64,000 bases of DNA from JASGDC01 sp047606545 (GCA_047606545.1 JASGEI010000019.1:26076-90075), one strand, 5' to 3'; counted from the stretch's first letter, positions 9,254-18,254 are shown. Numbers and translations are program-made. The notes: generated by a model not told the origin, from the sequence alone.

Positions 9254-10123
9254 CTATTTTTGCGTTGCTTTTACTTCTTGTACGCGTTCAGCTAAAAATT
9301 CAGCACAAGCTTCATCATGGATTTTATCTCCATAAGTCATAATCTTATATGGTTTTTCTGGAACTCCATCAGCTGGACGAACATCTACAAAGATTGATTC
9401 ATAGCCTTTTTCATGTAGCCAATCAGCCATAGCATAATCGCTACGTGAGTCTCCGACTGAATACCAAGTATCAGGTAAGTGATGAGTGTCTTTAGCTAGT
9501 TGGACCGCTCGCGCTGCACCTACATCTTTACCTACATTAATAGATTGGATATCGGTAGAGATGATTGTTGGTTCAATAATAAATTCGGGATCTTTATCAG
9601 AAGTATTTTTGCCTTCTAAGACAGCTGGAATATCTAGTTTCTGGAATAGTGCCACTGCATCGGCATCATATTTCTTTTGAACTTTACGATATTGCTCATT
9701 GTCAATATCTTCATGTTGTTCCACAGATACCATAGTGTGTTTGGTGTCATCGAAAAACATCCAGTCAGAATACTTTTCATCAATAAGTTTCTTAGCGCCT
9801 TTGAAGTATTCTGCAGGTAGTTCTTTATCGTGATCAATATGTAAATTTTTTAAACCTTGGCTGGTAATAGTAGCCCAAGTCCCACCTTTTTCACAGATTG
9901 TATACATTGTAATATGGTCAGGTAGGTGGGCAGCCTGTAGCGGCTGCACCACCTGTTCATTGACGAATACATCACCACGACCAGTATTGAAGATTACTGG
10001 AATTTCGGCTTTAGCTAAGTAAAGCAAATCAGTAATAATCGATGGAATTGAAATCTTCCGAGTTACTGGGGATGCAATTGGGCCATCAATATCAAGTAGC
10101 AGTCCAAAAGGTGGCTTTGCCAT
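9254..10123 (-). CDS. HAD-superfamily hydrolase
   Basis: The 289-residue protein has the HAD motif I variant LLLDIDGPI and motif IV SVGDSRSDYAMADWL, with a cap between. The sequence FNTGRGDVF fits the serine/threonine motif II region. The substrate is unknown; the layout resembles Cof/sucrose-phosphatase-like members, but I cannot place it further. Translation may start at the ATG 10123 or at the TTG 10132 that directly follows the permease stop codon. It is co-transcribed behind the amino-acid permease. Confidence 0.7.
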   Translation of the reverse strand: MAKPPFGLLLDIDGPIASPVTRKISIPSIITDLLYLAKAEIPVIFNTGRGDVFVNEQVVQPLQAAHLPDHITMYTICEKGGTWATITSQGLKNLHIDHDKELPAEYFKGAKKLIDEKYSDWMFFDDTKHTMVSVEQHEDIDNEQYRKVQKKYDADAVALFQKLDIPAVLEGKNTSDKDPEFIIEPTIISTDIQSINVGKDVGAARAVQLAKDTHHLPDTWYSVGDSRSDYAMADWLHEKGYESIFVDVRPADGVPEKPYKIMTYGDKIHDEACAEFLAERVQEVKATQK

Positions 10124-10132
10124 AATTATCAA

Positions 10133-11722
10133 TTACCTAACTTCTTTTGTAGTTTCATCAACAGCATCAACTGTAGTATTGCTACCAGGAGCGCTATTTT
10201 CTTCTAATGTGCTTACTAGGTTTTCTGATTCATTACCAACCGTTTCGTCTTCAATGTTAAGACGAGAATGCTTCATGCTGTATGTGAAGTAAATAACGAA
10301 ACCGATTGCTAACCAAATTAAGAACCTTACCCAAGTAAATGCAGTTAAGTTCAAGATTAAATAGAAGCACAATACCGCTGCGATAATTGGAATTGCTGGT
10401 ACAAACGGCACCTTGTATCCACGTTTAATATCAGGACGCTTCTTACGCATTATGATTACAGCAATACTTACTAGAATGAAAGCACTAAGCGAACCGATGT
10501 TAATCATCTCTTCAAGTGCCATAATGTTAGTGCAAGAAGCAATGAAGGAAACTATAATACCACCAACGATTTGAATCCTAGCTGGAGTTCCAGCTTTTTC
10601 ATCAGTTTTAGACCAGTTGTAAGGTAGTAGGCCATCACGGCTCATTGAGAATACCACACGGCTCATACCAAGTAGTAATACCATGATTACTGAAGTCAAG
10701 CCAATAAGAATACCGAAAGAAATAACACCAGCAGCCCATGGCGCACCTACTTCAATGAATGCACTAGCCAATGATGGATCTTTTTGTTTTGCAAATTCAG
10801 TGTATGGAAGCATACCTGTAATAACAAGTGAAACAAGTAGGTACAAAACACTTACAATTCCAAGCCCCATAAAGATACCTTTAGGGAAGTTCTTTTGTGG
10901 ATCCTTAACTTCCTCAGCACTAGTTGCCACAATATCGAAACCAACAAATGCGAAGAATACAATTGCAGCACCACTCATGATACCTAACCAACCGTATTCA
11001 GCAGGAGGTGTTCCGGTGATAAGGCGCAAAATTGATTGTTCAAGTACGCCACCAGTGTTGCCACCTTTTGCCGAAACTGCAGGTGGGATGAATGGATGGT
11101 AGTTTGCAGATTTAACATAAAAAGCACCAACAACAATAACAAACAATACGATACCTATCTTTATTGCTGTAAAGATGTTGTTAACGCGAGTTGAAAGCTT
11201 TGTGCCGCGTACTAGCAGAGTAGTAAATAGTGCAACAATGATAATTGGAGCCCAGTTAACTTCCATGCCACCAATATGGAATGATTGTGGAACATTTAAT
11301 CCAAATGAAGTGAAGAAGTTATCAAGGTATACACCCCAGAAGCGTGAAATTAAGCTGGCACCAACGACTAATTCTAGAATTAAGTCCCAACCAATAATCC
11401 AAGCCATAAGTTCGCCCATTGTGGAGTAAGTGTATGTATAAGCACTACCAGATACTGGTACAGTGCTAGCAAATTCTGCATAACTCATTATTGCGAAGCC
11501 ACAAGTTACTGTAGCCAATACAAAGGAAATAGTTACAGCAGGACCAGCATAGAATGCAGCCACATTTGCGCCGACTGAGAAAATGCCGGCACCGACCGCA
11601 ACTGCGACACCCATAATTGCCAGGTCAAAAGAAGTAAGTTGACGTTTTAAGCTATGGCCTTCTTTTTGGGTGTCCTTAATCGATTTCTCGACCGGTTTTA
11701 TTTGGAAAATCTGCTTCGGCAT
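10133..11722 (-). CDS. APC-family amino acid permease (CAT-like)
   Basis: The 529-residue protein has 12 or more hydrophobic helices and the APC signature VAVAVGAGIFSVGANVAAF in helix 1. SYAEFASTVPVSGSAYTYTY matches the consensus of cationic-amino-acid transporters (YfnA/CAT type). The C-terminus is acidic. I chose ATG 11722 because AAGGAAAAC lies just upstream; a GTG at 11767 would add 15 basic residues. A double inverted repeat of TATTCAT half sites lies 50-75 nt upstream and may be an operator. Confidence 0.88.
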   Translation of the reverse strand: MPKQIFQIKPVEKSIKDTQKEGHSLKRQLTSFDLAIMGVAVAVGAGIFSVGANVAAFYAGPAVTISFVLATVTCGFAIMSYAEFASTVPVSGSAYTYTYSTMGELMAWIIGWDLILELVVGASLISRFWGVYLDNFFTSFGLNVPQSFHIGGMEVNWAPIIIVALFTTLLVRGTKLSTRVNNIFTAIKIGIVLFVIVVGAFYVKSANYHPFIPPAVSAKGGNTGGVLEQSILRLITGTPPAEYGWLGIMSGAAIVFFAFVGFDIVATSAEEVKDPQKNFPKGIFMGLGIVSVLYLLVSLVITGMLPYTEFAKQKDPSLASAFIEVGAPWAAGVISFGILIGLTSVIMVLLLGMSRVVFSMSRDGLLPYNWSKTDEKAGTPARIQIVGGIIVSFIASCTNIMALEEMINIGSLSAFILVSIAVIIMRKKRPDIKRGYKVPFVPAIPIIAAVLCFYLILNLTAFTWVRFLIWLAIGFVIYFTYSMKHSRLNIEDETVGNESENLVSTLEENSAPGSNTTVDAVDETTKEVR

Positions 11723-11772
11723 TTTTGTTTTCCTTGTTCTCTCTAGTTTCTTTACTTTAATGCTCACCCACG

Positions 11773-11796
11773 GAATGAATATTCATCGAATGAATA
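11773..11796. promoter_or_regulatory. Candidate operator: overlapping TATTCAT inverted repeats
   Basis: The plus strand reads GAATGAATATTCATCG then AATGAATA. TATTCAT-CGA-ATGAATA is a perfect 7+3+7 inverted repeat, overlapped by the palindrome ATGAATATTCAT. It lies downstream of TATACT (minus strand, about 11808-11813), a good -10 for the permease. The half sites resemble ArgR-type boxes (TGAAT/ATTCA) but not with standard spacing. Confidence 0.45.
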
Positions 11797-11815
11797 AGCA
11801 TGCATTAGTATAATC

Positions 11816-11847
11816 AAAACAGCCTAGAAAAATAAATCCTAAGCTGT
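11816..11847 (-). terminator. Terminator of the ABC-F gene
   Basis: On the minus strand ACAGCTTAG pairs with CTAGGCTGT across an A/T-rich loop and is followed by TTTTG. It lies just past the ABC-F stop codon. Confidence 0.65.
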
Positions 11848-11852
11848 GAAAA

Positions 11853-13427
11853 TTATTTGATAACTATACCATTATCTGTGAGCTTGATGACAGTATCTGC
11901 CTGAATTTTTGAAATTAGGTTTAAATCATGGCTAATAAGCAAGGTAGCACCTCGGTAATTTTCTAATGCAGAGACTAGTTCATTAACACTATCAAGATCT
12001 AAATTATTACTTGGTTCATCCAAGATAAGTAATTGATTGGCTGGGTTAGCAAGAAGCAATTTTGCTAACGATACTCGGAAACGCTCACCACCAGAGAGTT
12101 CATTCACTTTTTTATAGACTTGATCTGCTCGAAATAAAAAGCGTGCTAGTTGGGCTCGAATTTCATTATCAAGAGCATTGGGAGCACTTTCTTGGATATT
12201 TTCTAAGAGAGTTTTTTCTTCACTGAGATTATTTAATCGTTGCGGCAAATGACCGATACGTTTGGTAAAACTTTCGCCATAAGTAGCTTTGGTGGCAGTA
12301 TTGGTAAGTAAGGCATTAATAAGTTGAGTTTTTCCAATGCCATTTTTGCCGGTAAGCACAACTCTATCTTGTCCTTTAATCACTACATCTTCCATTGGAG
12401 AGTAAAGTTTTACCAAAATTTTATTTGTTGGAGTCTTAGGGTCTGGTAAATCAATTTTGATTTTTGTAATGTCTCGGACTTTTTCGGACATATTAACTAA
12501 GTCATTATTGGCAGTTGCTACCTGATTGTCAGCTTGGTCTCGTAATTTACCAGCACTAACTTGAGCTTTACGTTTACGTAAGTTCATAATCATCTTTGGC
12601 GCACGTTTTTCTGCAAATGCTTTATTACCAACTCGTTTCTTAGTGGCTAATTTCTTTTCAGTTTCTTGTCGTTGCCGTTTTTTAAGCTTTACTTTCTGTT
12701 CAGCAGTTTTTACTAGTTGTAAAGCTCGATTTTGTTCGGTAGCTAAAATTTCTTGGTAAAAGCTATACGGACCTCCATACATATCTATGCCTTTGTTATA
12801 AATTTCCGCAGTCTCATCCATTAGTTCTAAAAGCTCAATGTCATGGCTAATTACTAATAAAGTACCTTTCCAATTTCTTATCTGTTCATATAACAACTCT
12901 TTGGTAGCTAAATCTAGATTATTGGTTGGTTCATCAAGTAGTACTACTGGAAAATCTTGAAATTGTAGACCAGCTAAGGCAGTAAGCATAACTTCACCAC
13001 CAGAAAGTGTGGCGAGTTTTCGTTCAACATTTATCTCGGTAAGACCAATGGAACTAAGTTTTGCTACAATTTGCTCACGGATATCCCAATCATCACCTAA
13101 GATATCGTAATCAGTAGTATCCATGCTGCCAGCTTCAATATTCTTAAGTGCTTGTAACTTAGCGGTAGCTCCAAATAAATCTGTAACAATACTCTTAGCA
13201 TTCAAAGTGGGTTTTTGTGGCAAATATCCAATGTTTTTAGGTGTCGTAATTGTGCCTTCTTGTGGTTTAATTTCGCCAAGGATTAGTCTGAATAGTGTGG
13301 ATTTTCCAGCGCCATTTCGACCTACAATTCCGGTTTTATCTTCGCCAAAACTAGCAGTTACGTTATTAAAGATAGAGTAATCTTCAGAAAATGAGAAAGA
13401 AATGTTATTTAAAATAATTGCAGGCAT
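11853..13427 (-). CDS. ABC-F family ATPase
   Basis: The 524-residue soluble protein has two ABC domains: Walker A GRNGAGKST and GKNGIGKTQ, signature LSGGE twice, Walker B VLLDEPTNNLD and LILDEPSNNLD. A basic linker (KLKKRQRQETEKKLATKKRVG) lies between them. This is the ABC-F layout that works on ribosomes, either as translation factor or as antibiotic-target protection. The short domain 1 and lack of an arm insertion fit the antibiotic-resistance-like group, but this is not certain. GGAG 6 nt before the ATG sets the start. Two tiny ORFs in the leader (minus strand MHVIVISL and MKNAS) could be attenuation peptides. Confidence 0.88.
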   Translation of the reverse strand: MPAIILNNISFSFSEDYSIFNNVTASFGEDKTGIVGRNGAGKSTLFRLILGEIKPQEGTITTPKNIGYLPQKPTLNAKSIVTDLFGATAKLQALKNIEAGSMDTTDYDILGDDWDIREQIVAKLSSIGLTEINVERKLATLSGGEVMLTALAGLQFQDFPVVLLDEPTNNLDLATKELLYEQIRNWKGTLLVISHDIELLELMDETAEIYNKGIDMYGGPYSFYQEILATEQNRALQLVKTAEQKVKLKKRQRQETEKKLATKKRVGNKAFAEKRAPKMIMNLRKRKAQVSAGKLRDQADNQVATANNDLVNMSEKVRDITKIKIDLPDPKTPTNKILVKLYSPMEDVVIKGQDRVVLTGKNGIGKTQLINALLTNTATKATYGESFTKRIGHLPQRLNNLSEEKTLLENIQESAPNALDNEIRAQLARFLFRADQVYKKVNELSGGERFRVSLAKLLLANPANQLLILDEPSNNLDLDSVNELVSALENYRGATLLISHDLNLISKIQADTVIKLTDNGIVIK

Positions 13428-13566
13428 CTTAACTCCATAAAATAGTGCTTTAACAGATTGTTTTGGGTATTAAGATGCGTTCTTCATAATGAAATTACTA
13501 TAACATGCATAATTTTGTTTGAGAAGTGCTTAATCAATTATGAATGTGTAGAATAATATTTGTTAA

Positions 13567-13638
13567 GTCCCCGTAGCTCAGTGGATAGAGCATCGGTTTC
13601 CGGTACCGTGCGCGCAGGTTCGATTCCTGTCGGGGATA
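13567..13638 (+). tRNA. tRNA-Arg (anticodon CCG)
   Basis: It folds as a cloverleaf: acceptor GTCCCCG/CGGGGAT, D-stem GCTC/GAGC, anticodon loop TTCCGGT (CCG), T-arm GCAGG-TTCGATT-CCTGT. CCA is not encoded. The outermost acceptor pair is G-U and the top anticodon-stem pair is T-T. A tRNA gene is a typical insertion site, and the following 1.2 kb looks accessory. Confidence 0.9.
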
Positions 13639-13701
13639 CTTTTATTTGTAAACATAATAATAGCGTTTTCATTGTAACAAGATTTGAGGGGTTACTGGTT
13701 T

Positions 13702-13894
13702 ATGGGTGCTTTAATTGACGCTTCAGTTGTTTTTTCGAAGAAAAACTTGAAAGACTATGGCTTAACGTCCAGTGTATTGAGTGCTTTAAAAGAAGAATAC
13801 AGGGTTTATTGCTGCGGGTGGTAGGTTTTATTTTAATGCGGAAAAGATAAATCCTAATTCTGAATTAACATTTTCATCCCTATTTAAAGCATAG
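13702..13894 (+). pseudogene. Possible frameshifted small ORF after tRNA-Arg
   Basis: An ATG opens 33 codons (MGALIDASVVFSKKNLKDYG...) that stop at 13824. A one-base shift near codon 33 instead joins an open frame (GFIAAGGRFYFNAEK...) ending at 13894. Taken together this would be one broken reading frame of about 64 residues. I do not recognise it. With the DUF3800 gene it makes the stretch after the tRNA look like the remains of an inserted segment. It may also be chance. Confidence 0.25.
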
Positions 13895-13950
13895 TTACAG
13901 TTTTATTAAAAGTTTTTACTAAAGTCTTGATTACGGAGTTTCCTGTTGTA

Positions 13951-14009
13951 TCCTATTTATAGGACGCACAATAGTGCTCCACTTCCGAGGCCCATGTATA
14001 GACATGGGC
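13951..14009 (+). ncRNA. Three tandem hairpins upstream of DUF3800 (candidate DUF3800 RNA motif)
   Basis: Three short stem-loops follow each other: TCCTA-TTTA-TAGGA (13951-13964), GCAC-AATA-GTGC (13966-13977) and GCCCATGT-ATAG-ACATGGGC (13990-14009). The last ends 22 nt before the DUF3800 start. Candidate structured RNAs named DUF3800 motifs are known upstream of genes of this family; matching this one to a specific class needs a covariance search. Confidence 0.55.
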
Positions 14010-14031
14010 TTTCGTGTTAATGAAGGAAATC

Positions 14032-14865
14032 ATGTATATAGGGTACTTTGATGAGTTTGGGCATAATGGGGCATATGTCGGACGTTACGATAGTTCATAT
14101 AAAACTCACCCAGTATTTGGATTAGGTGGATTTATAATTCCAGCTGATAAAGTCCGTGCCCTTACAGGTGTTTTTAGGAAAATTAAGGAATCCGGACTTA
14201 AGGAAGAAATAGCTGTGAAAGTACTTGCTAAAGGCAAGAAGGTTGAACATTGGGAAAAGAAGGGTTCCGCACTGCTCACGACTACAAACATCAATAAATA
14301 CCGAGAAACAAGAAGAATTATCAATAGAGTAATTTCACTTTTGGATCGTTTGGGAGCACAAGTAGTTTTTTATGGACAAGAGAAACCACGTGGTGGTCCA
14401 ACTGAAATTTCTGATACCAATGCTGACCGTTATGATCATGCAATGAAACAGCTCATTAAACGTATCCACTGGGATTTACCTGAAGATGAGAATTTTCTTA
14501 TGGTTCTTGATAAGCAAGGCGATCGAGAACGTTTAGAAATTTTTGCCGGGTCCGCTTCTTTCATGTTTTCTCACCAAGATGCAGTACGTCTTTTAGAGCC
14601 TCCAATGGAAGTAGAAAGTCACCTTTATTATACAGTTCAGTGCGCTGATTGGATTTGTGGGCTATTAGGGCGGATTGCTGCATATAAATTTGATCCTGAT
14701 TTTTCTGAATTCGACTGGGCTCCAAAGTATTTTGGTAAGAGACTTGCCAAAGTAACTAGCGATTCTAGCAAACTACTTGGTTATGGAAAGGGCTCTAGAG
14801 ATGTGTATAAACAACACTTAAATAGCTTTGGTACTTGTTATGACTCAAGACAAATTCCAGCTTAA
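14032..14865 (+). CDS. DUF3800 protein
   Basis: The 277-residue protein begins MYIGYFDEFGHNG, the family's N-terminal acidic motif, and carries a second acidic site MVLDKQGDRE (residues about 160) and a late QCADWICGLL segment. DUF3800 proteins have an RNase H-like fold by family knowledge, and are often found near mobile elements and defence genes; the function is not settled. I chose ATG 14032 because AAGGAA lies 4 nt upstream; GTG 14014 and ATG 14020 are in frame but would remove the start from its ribosome-binding site. Confidence 0.85.
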   Translation: MYIGYFDEFGHNGAYVGRYDSSYKTHPVFGLGGFIIPADKVRALTGVFRKIKESGLKEEIAVKVLAKGKKVEHWEKKGSALLTTTNINKYRETRRIINRVISLLDRLGAQVVFYGQEKPRGGPTEISDTNADRYDHAMKQLIKRIHWDLPEDENFLMVLDKQGDRERLEIFAGSASFMFSHQDAVRLLEPPMEVESHLYYTVQCADWICGLLGRIAAYKFDPDFSEFDWAPKYFGKRLAKVTSDSSKLLGYGKGSRDVYKQHLNSFGTCYDSRQIPA

Positions 14866-14910
14866 CAGAATTCATTAGAAGCTCTACAAAATAAATACAA
14901 AAACTAGGTG

Positions 14911-15008
14911 GGACTTTGTCCAACTTTAGTATGTTTGAGCATAAAACGTGTGTTTAAACATACTGCATACTGAATGCACTGAAACCTACTGACAAATTTT
15001 GCAGTGCA
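14911..15008 (+). other. Cluster of inverted repeats between DUF3800 and argS
   Basis: Three inverted repeats lie in a row: GGAC-TTT-GTCC (14911-14921), AGTATGTTT/AAACATACT (14928-14936 with 14956-14964) and TGCACTG/CAGTGCA (14975-14981 with 15002-15008). All arms are perfect. None is followed by a T-run, so I do not call a terminator. They could be a second structured RNA or part of the DUF3800 unit. Confidence 0.4.
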
Positions 15009-15055
15009 AAAGAGTATAGGTAAGAAATTTAAGTTTAGTGCAGTCACTATCTTCT

Positions 15056-15084
15056 TTGTCGTTAGCTTCGCTAGCCGTTAAACT
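15056..15084 (+). promoter_or_regulatory. argS promoter for a leaderless mRNA
   Basis: TTGTCG (-35) is spaced 17 nt from TAAACT (-10), which is 7 nt from the ATG at 15092. This is the best complete promoter of the leaderless group. Confidence 0.6.
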
Positions 15085-15091
15085 TGGTTAT

Positions 15092-16744
15092 ATGACTCCA
15101 GAAGAATTATCTAAAGCCTTAGCTGAGTGTGTGGCTGCAGCTGTAAATGATCAGAAATTTTCCCTTGCTGAAGTGCCTGAAACTGTGCAAGTGGAACGCC
15201 CGAAGAATCGAGATCATGGGGATTGGGCGACTAATATAGCAATGCAATTAGCCCGTCAAGCAAAGCAAGCACCACGTTCTTTAGCCGAAGCGCTCAAAGG
15301 TTATATCGAAAATCTCGACGGCGTAACTAGTGTTGATATTGCTGGCCCTGGTTTTATTAATATTGTCTTAGATACTGCGGCAGCTGGGCAAATCGTGCCT
15401 ACTATTTTGGAGCAAGGCGATAATTTTGGTACTAATGATTTATTAAAAACACAGAAGATTAATTTAGAATTTGTTTCTGCAAATCCTACTGGACCTATTC
15501 ATGTCGGTGGAGTGCGTTGGGCAGCAGTGGGGGATAGTTTAGCGCGAGTTTTGCAAACTCAAGGTGCTGATGTAGATCGCGAGTACTATGTAAATGACCA
15601 TGGTAGTCAAATCGATAAGTTTGCCAATTCACTTTATGCAGCAGCAAAAGGTGAAGAAACGCCTGAAGATGGTTATGCTGGCGATTACATTGACGATATT
15701 GCTAAGCAAATTGTTAACGAAAACCCTGAGATTTTGAAAGCTGACAAAACTGAAGCTATCGCAGAGTTTAGGGCAGCAGGGCTTGAGTTGATGCTATCTG
15801 AGATTAAGAAAAGTATGGAAAGCTTTAATGTGCCTTTTGATACTTATTTTTCGGAAAGCAGTCTTTATGAAGATGGCTCTATTGAGAAAGCTATTGAAAA
15901 ATTAAAAGCAGAAGGTTATCTCTATGAACAAGAAGATGCTTGGTGGTTAAAGGCTGAACAATTTGGGGATGATAAAGATCGGGTAGTCATTAAATCTGAT
16001 GGAAAGCCTGCATATATTGCTGGTGATATTGGTTATCTTGAAAATAAATTTGATCGTGGTTACGATATTTGTTTCTATATGCTTGGTGCTGATCATCATG
16101 GTTATATCAATAGATTACGTGCTGTAGCACAAGCTGTTTCAGGTACTGATGATAAAGTTGAAGTAATGATTGGTCAGTTAGTTAACTTAATTAAAGACGG
16201 TAAACCATATCGAATGAGTAAACGCGCTGGCACTATTGTGACACTTGATGATCTTGTTGACTTGGTAGGTACTGATGCAGCACGTTATGAATTAGTGCGT
16301 TATTCAGTGGATTCACCATTAGATATGGATTTAGATTTATTGCAAAAGAAATCTAACGATAACCCAGTATTTTATGTACAGTATGCTCATGCTCGTACGA
16401 ATCAAGTCGCACGTAATGCAAAGGCAGCCGGAGTTGAAGATAATATCTTCAAGCCTGAATTGCTAACTCATCCTCGTGAAGAAGAGCTGTTAGCGACTTT
16501 GAGTTCATATCCATCAGTATTAGCTGGAGCTGCAAAATTCCGTGAACCACATCGAGTGGCTCGTTACTTAGAAAAATTAGCTGGAGCCTACCACCGTTGG
16601 TATGACTCTTGCCGAGTGGCACCAAAAGGTGATGAGGAAATTACAGATACTCACCGTACTCGACTACAGTTAAGTAATGCCACAAAACAAGTGCTTAAAA
16701 ATGGCTTAAATGTATTAGGTGTAAGTGCACCTGAAAGGATGTAA
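15092..16744 (+). CDS. argS: Arginyl-tRNA synthetase
   Basis: The 550-residue class I synthetase has the HIGH-type motif PIHVGGVRW, the KMSKS-type motif RMSKRAGT and a C-terminal DALR anticodon-binding domain ending LNVLGVSAPERM. It charges tRNA-Arg. I chose ATG 15092 (MTPEELSKAL, the usual family opening) over GTG 15038 because a -35/-10 pair places the transcript start at this ATG. The end of argS supplies the Shine-Dalgarno (AAAGGATG) for lysA, which begins 2 nt after the stop. Confidence 0.95.
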   Translation: MTPEELSKALAECVAAAVNDQKFSLAEVPETVQVERPKNRDHGDWATNIAMQLARQAKQAPRSLAEALKGYIENLDGVTSVDIAGPGFINIVLDTAAAGQIVPTILEQGDNFGTNDLLKTQKINLEFVSANPTGPIHVGGVRWAAVGDSLARVLQTQGADVDREYYVNDHGSQIDKFANSLYAAAKGEETPEDGYAGDYIDDIAKQIVNENPEILKADKTEAIAEFRAAGLELMLSEIKKSMESFNVPFDTYFSESSLYEDGSIEKAIEKLKAEGYLYEQEDAWWLKAEQFGDDKDRVVIKSDGKPAYIAGDIGYLENKFDRGYDICFYMLGADHHGYINRLRAVAQAVSGTDDKVEVMIGQLVNLIKDGKPYRMSKRAGTIVTLDDLVDLVGTDAARYELVRYSVDSPLDMDLDLLQKKSNDNPVFYVQYAHARTNQVARNAKAAGVEDNIFKPELLTHPREEELLATLSSYPSVLAGAAKFREPHRVARYLEKLAGAYHRWYDSCRVAPKGDEEITDTHRTRLQLSNATKQVLKNGLNVLGVSAPERM

Positions 16745-16746
16745 TA

Positions 16747-18129
16747 ATGGCCTTAGTTCCAGAATGGTTAAAAAAACCTACAGATATTAACGAAGTGAGT
16801 AAAAAACTTTGGCCAACTGATGTCAAACGTAATGCTGATGGTGAATTAGAAGTTGCAGGTGTCAGTGTTAGTGAACTTGCTGATGAATATGGCACTGCAT
16901 TGTATGTAATAAGTGAGCAAGATTTTCGAAATCGTGCTAAAGGTACCAAATCTGCATTTGATGAAGCTTTTAAAGAACTTTGTGGTGAAGTTGATGTTTA
17001 CTATGCGGGTAAAGCTTTCTTGTGTAGTGAAGTAATTCGTTGGGTACGCGATGAAGGATTGCGTCTTGATACTTGTACTAATGGTGAGATGGCGTTAGCT
17101 GCTGTGAGTGGAATGCCTGGTAAGCTCCTAGGTTTACATGGTAATAATAAGTCTGATGGTGAGCTAGAACGAGCTCTTACTCTAGGGGTTGGTCGTATTG
17201 TAGTGGATTGTCTAGATGAAATCCCAAGACTAGCAAAAATAGCCGAACGTATGGATGTTAAAGCTCCGGTTATGATTCGAGTAAAACCAGGAGTTCATGC
17301 CAGTACTCATGAGTTCATTGCTACTGCACATGAAGACCAGAAGTTTGGTCTTTCAATTTCAACTGGTGAAGCTAACGAAGCCATTGAGTCAGTAATTAAG
17401 AATGAACATCTTGATTTCTTAGGGTTACATTGTCATATCGGTTCGCAGATATTTAGCCCAGAAGGGTTTGCAATGGCAGCAGAGCGCATCTTAGAACTTG
17501 CTTCAGTGGTAGAAAAAGAATATGAAACTACAGTACATGAAGTGGACCTAGGTGGTGGATATGGTATTGCATATACAGAAGCCGATAATCCACGTGATAT
17601 AAAGGAAGTTGCTAATGAACTTGCGAAAGCTGTGGCAGCAGCTTGTGATAAATACCAGTTAGAATGTCCAAAGATTTCTATTGAACCAGGGCGTTCGATT
17701 GTTGGTCCTGCGATGTTCACATTGTATTCTGTCGGGAGTATCAAACAAGTGGAGTTAGTCGAGGGTGCTCGAAATTACATTGCAGTTGATGGTGGCATGA
17801 GTGATAATCCACGACCAGTTTTATATGATGCAGACTACACAGCAATTTTGGCAAGTCGGATTTCCAAAGCAGAACCAGCAGTATCTAAAGTGGTCGGTAA
17901 GCATTGTGAATCTGGAGATATTGTAGTGCGAAATGGTTATTTACCAGCAGATGTTGAACGCGGTGACTTAATTGCAGTTGCTGCTACTGGCGCTTATTGC
18001 TGGGCATTAGGTAGTAATTTTAACTATGTAGAACGGCCAGCAATTGTAGCTGTTAATAAAGGGAAAACGAAGGTTATTATTAAAGGGGAGACAGAAGAAG
18101 ACCTACTAGCTCGAGATGCATGTATTTAA
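16747..18129 (+). CDS. lysA: Diaminopimelate decarboxylase
   Basis: The 460-residue PLP enzyme has VDVYYAGKAFLC (PLP lysine), HCHIGSQI, EPGRSIVG and CESGD, all fold-type III decarboxylase hallmarks. It converts meso-diaminopimelate to lysine, the last step of lysine synthesis. It forms an operon with argS, as in most actinobacteria. In many relatives hom and thrB/thrC follow; here rho follows directly. Confidence 0.95.
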   Translation: MALVPEWLKKPTDINEVSKKLWPTDVKRNADGELEVAGVSVSELADEYGTALYVISEQDFRNRAKGTKSAFDEAFKELCGEVDVYYAGKAFLCSEVIRWVRDEGLRLDTCTNGEMALAAVSGMPGKLLGLHGNNKSDGELERALTLGVGRIVVDCLDEIPRLAKIAERMDVKAPVMIRVKPGVHASTHEFIATAHEDQKFGLSISTGEANEAIESVIKNEHLDFLGLHCHIGSQIFSPEGFAMAAERILELASVVEKEYETTVHEVDLGGGYGIAYTEADNPRDIKEVANELAKAVAAACDKYQLECPKISIEPGRSIVGPAMFTLYSVGSIKQVELVEGARNYIAVDGGMSDNPRPVLYDADYTAILASRISKAEPAVSKVVGKHCESGDIVVRNGYLPADVERGDLIAVAATGAYCWALGSNFNYVERPAIVAVNKGKTKVIIKGETEEDLLARDACI

Positions 18130-18147
18130 TTTTTAATTAAACACGCG

Positions 18148-18254
18148 CTAAGACTAGATATACATACGTAATTTAGGTTACAATCTAATTTGTTGAATTA
18201 ATTTTGATTCAATTTTTCTAATTTTAATGTTCAAAAATTTCCCTCTAGTCTTAG
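18148..18254 (+). repeat. Long-range 10-bp inverted repeat in the rho leader
   Basis: CTAAGACTAG (18148-18157) is the exact reverse complement of CTAGTCTTAG (18245-18254), 87 nt apart, within the 180-nt stretch between lysA and rho. A possible -10, TACAAT, lies between the arms near 18179. It could be a terminator-like fold or part of a rho leader. Confidence 0.4.
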
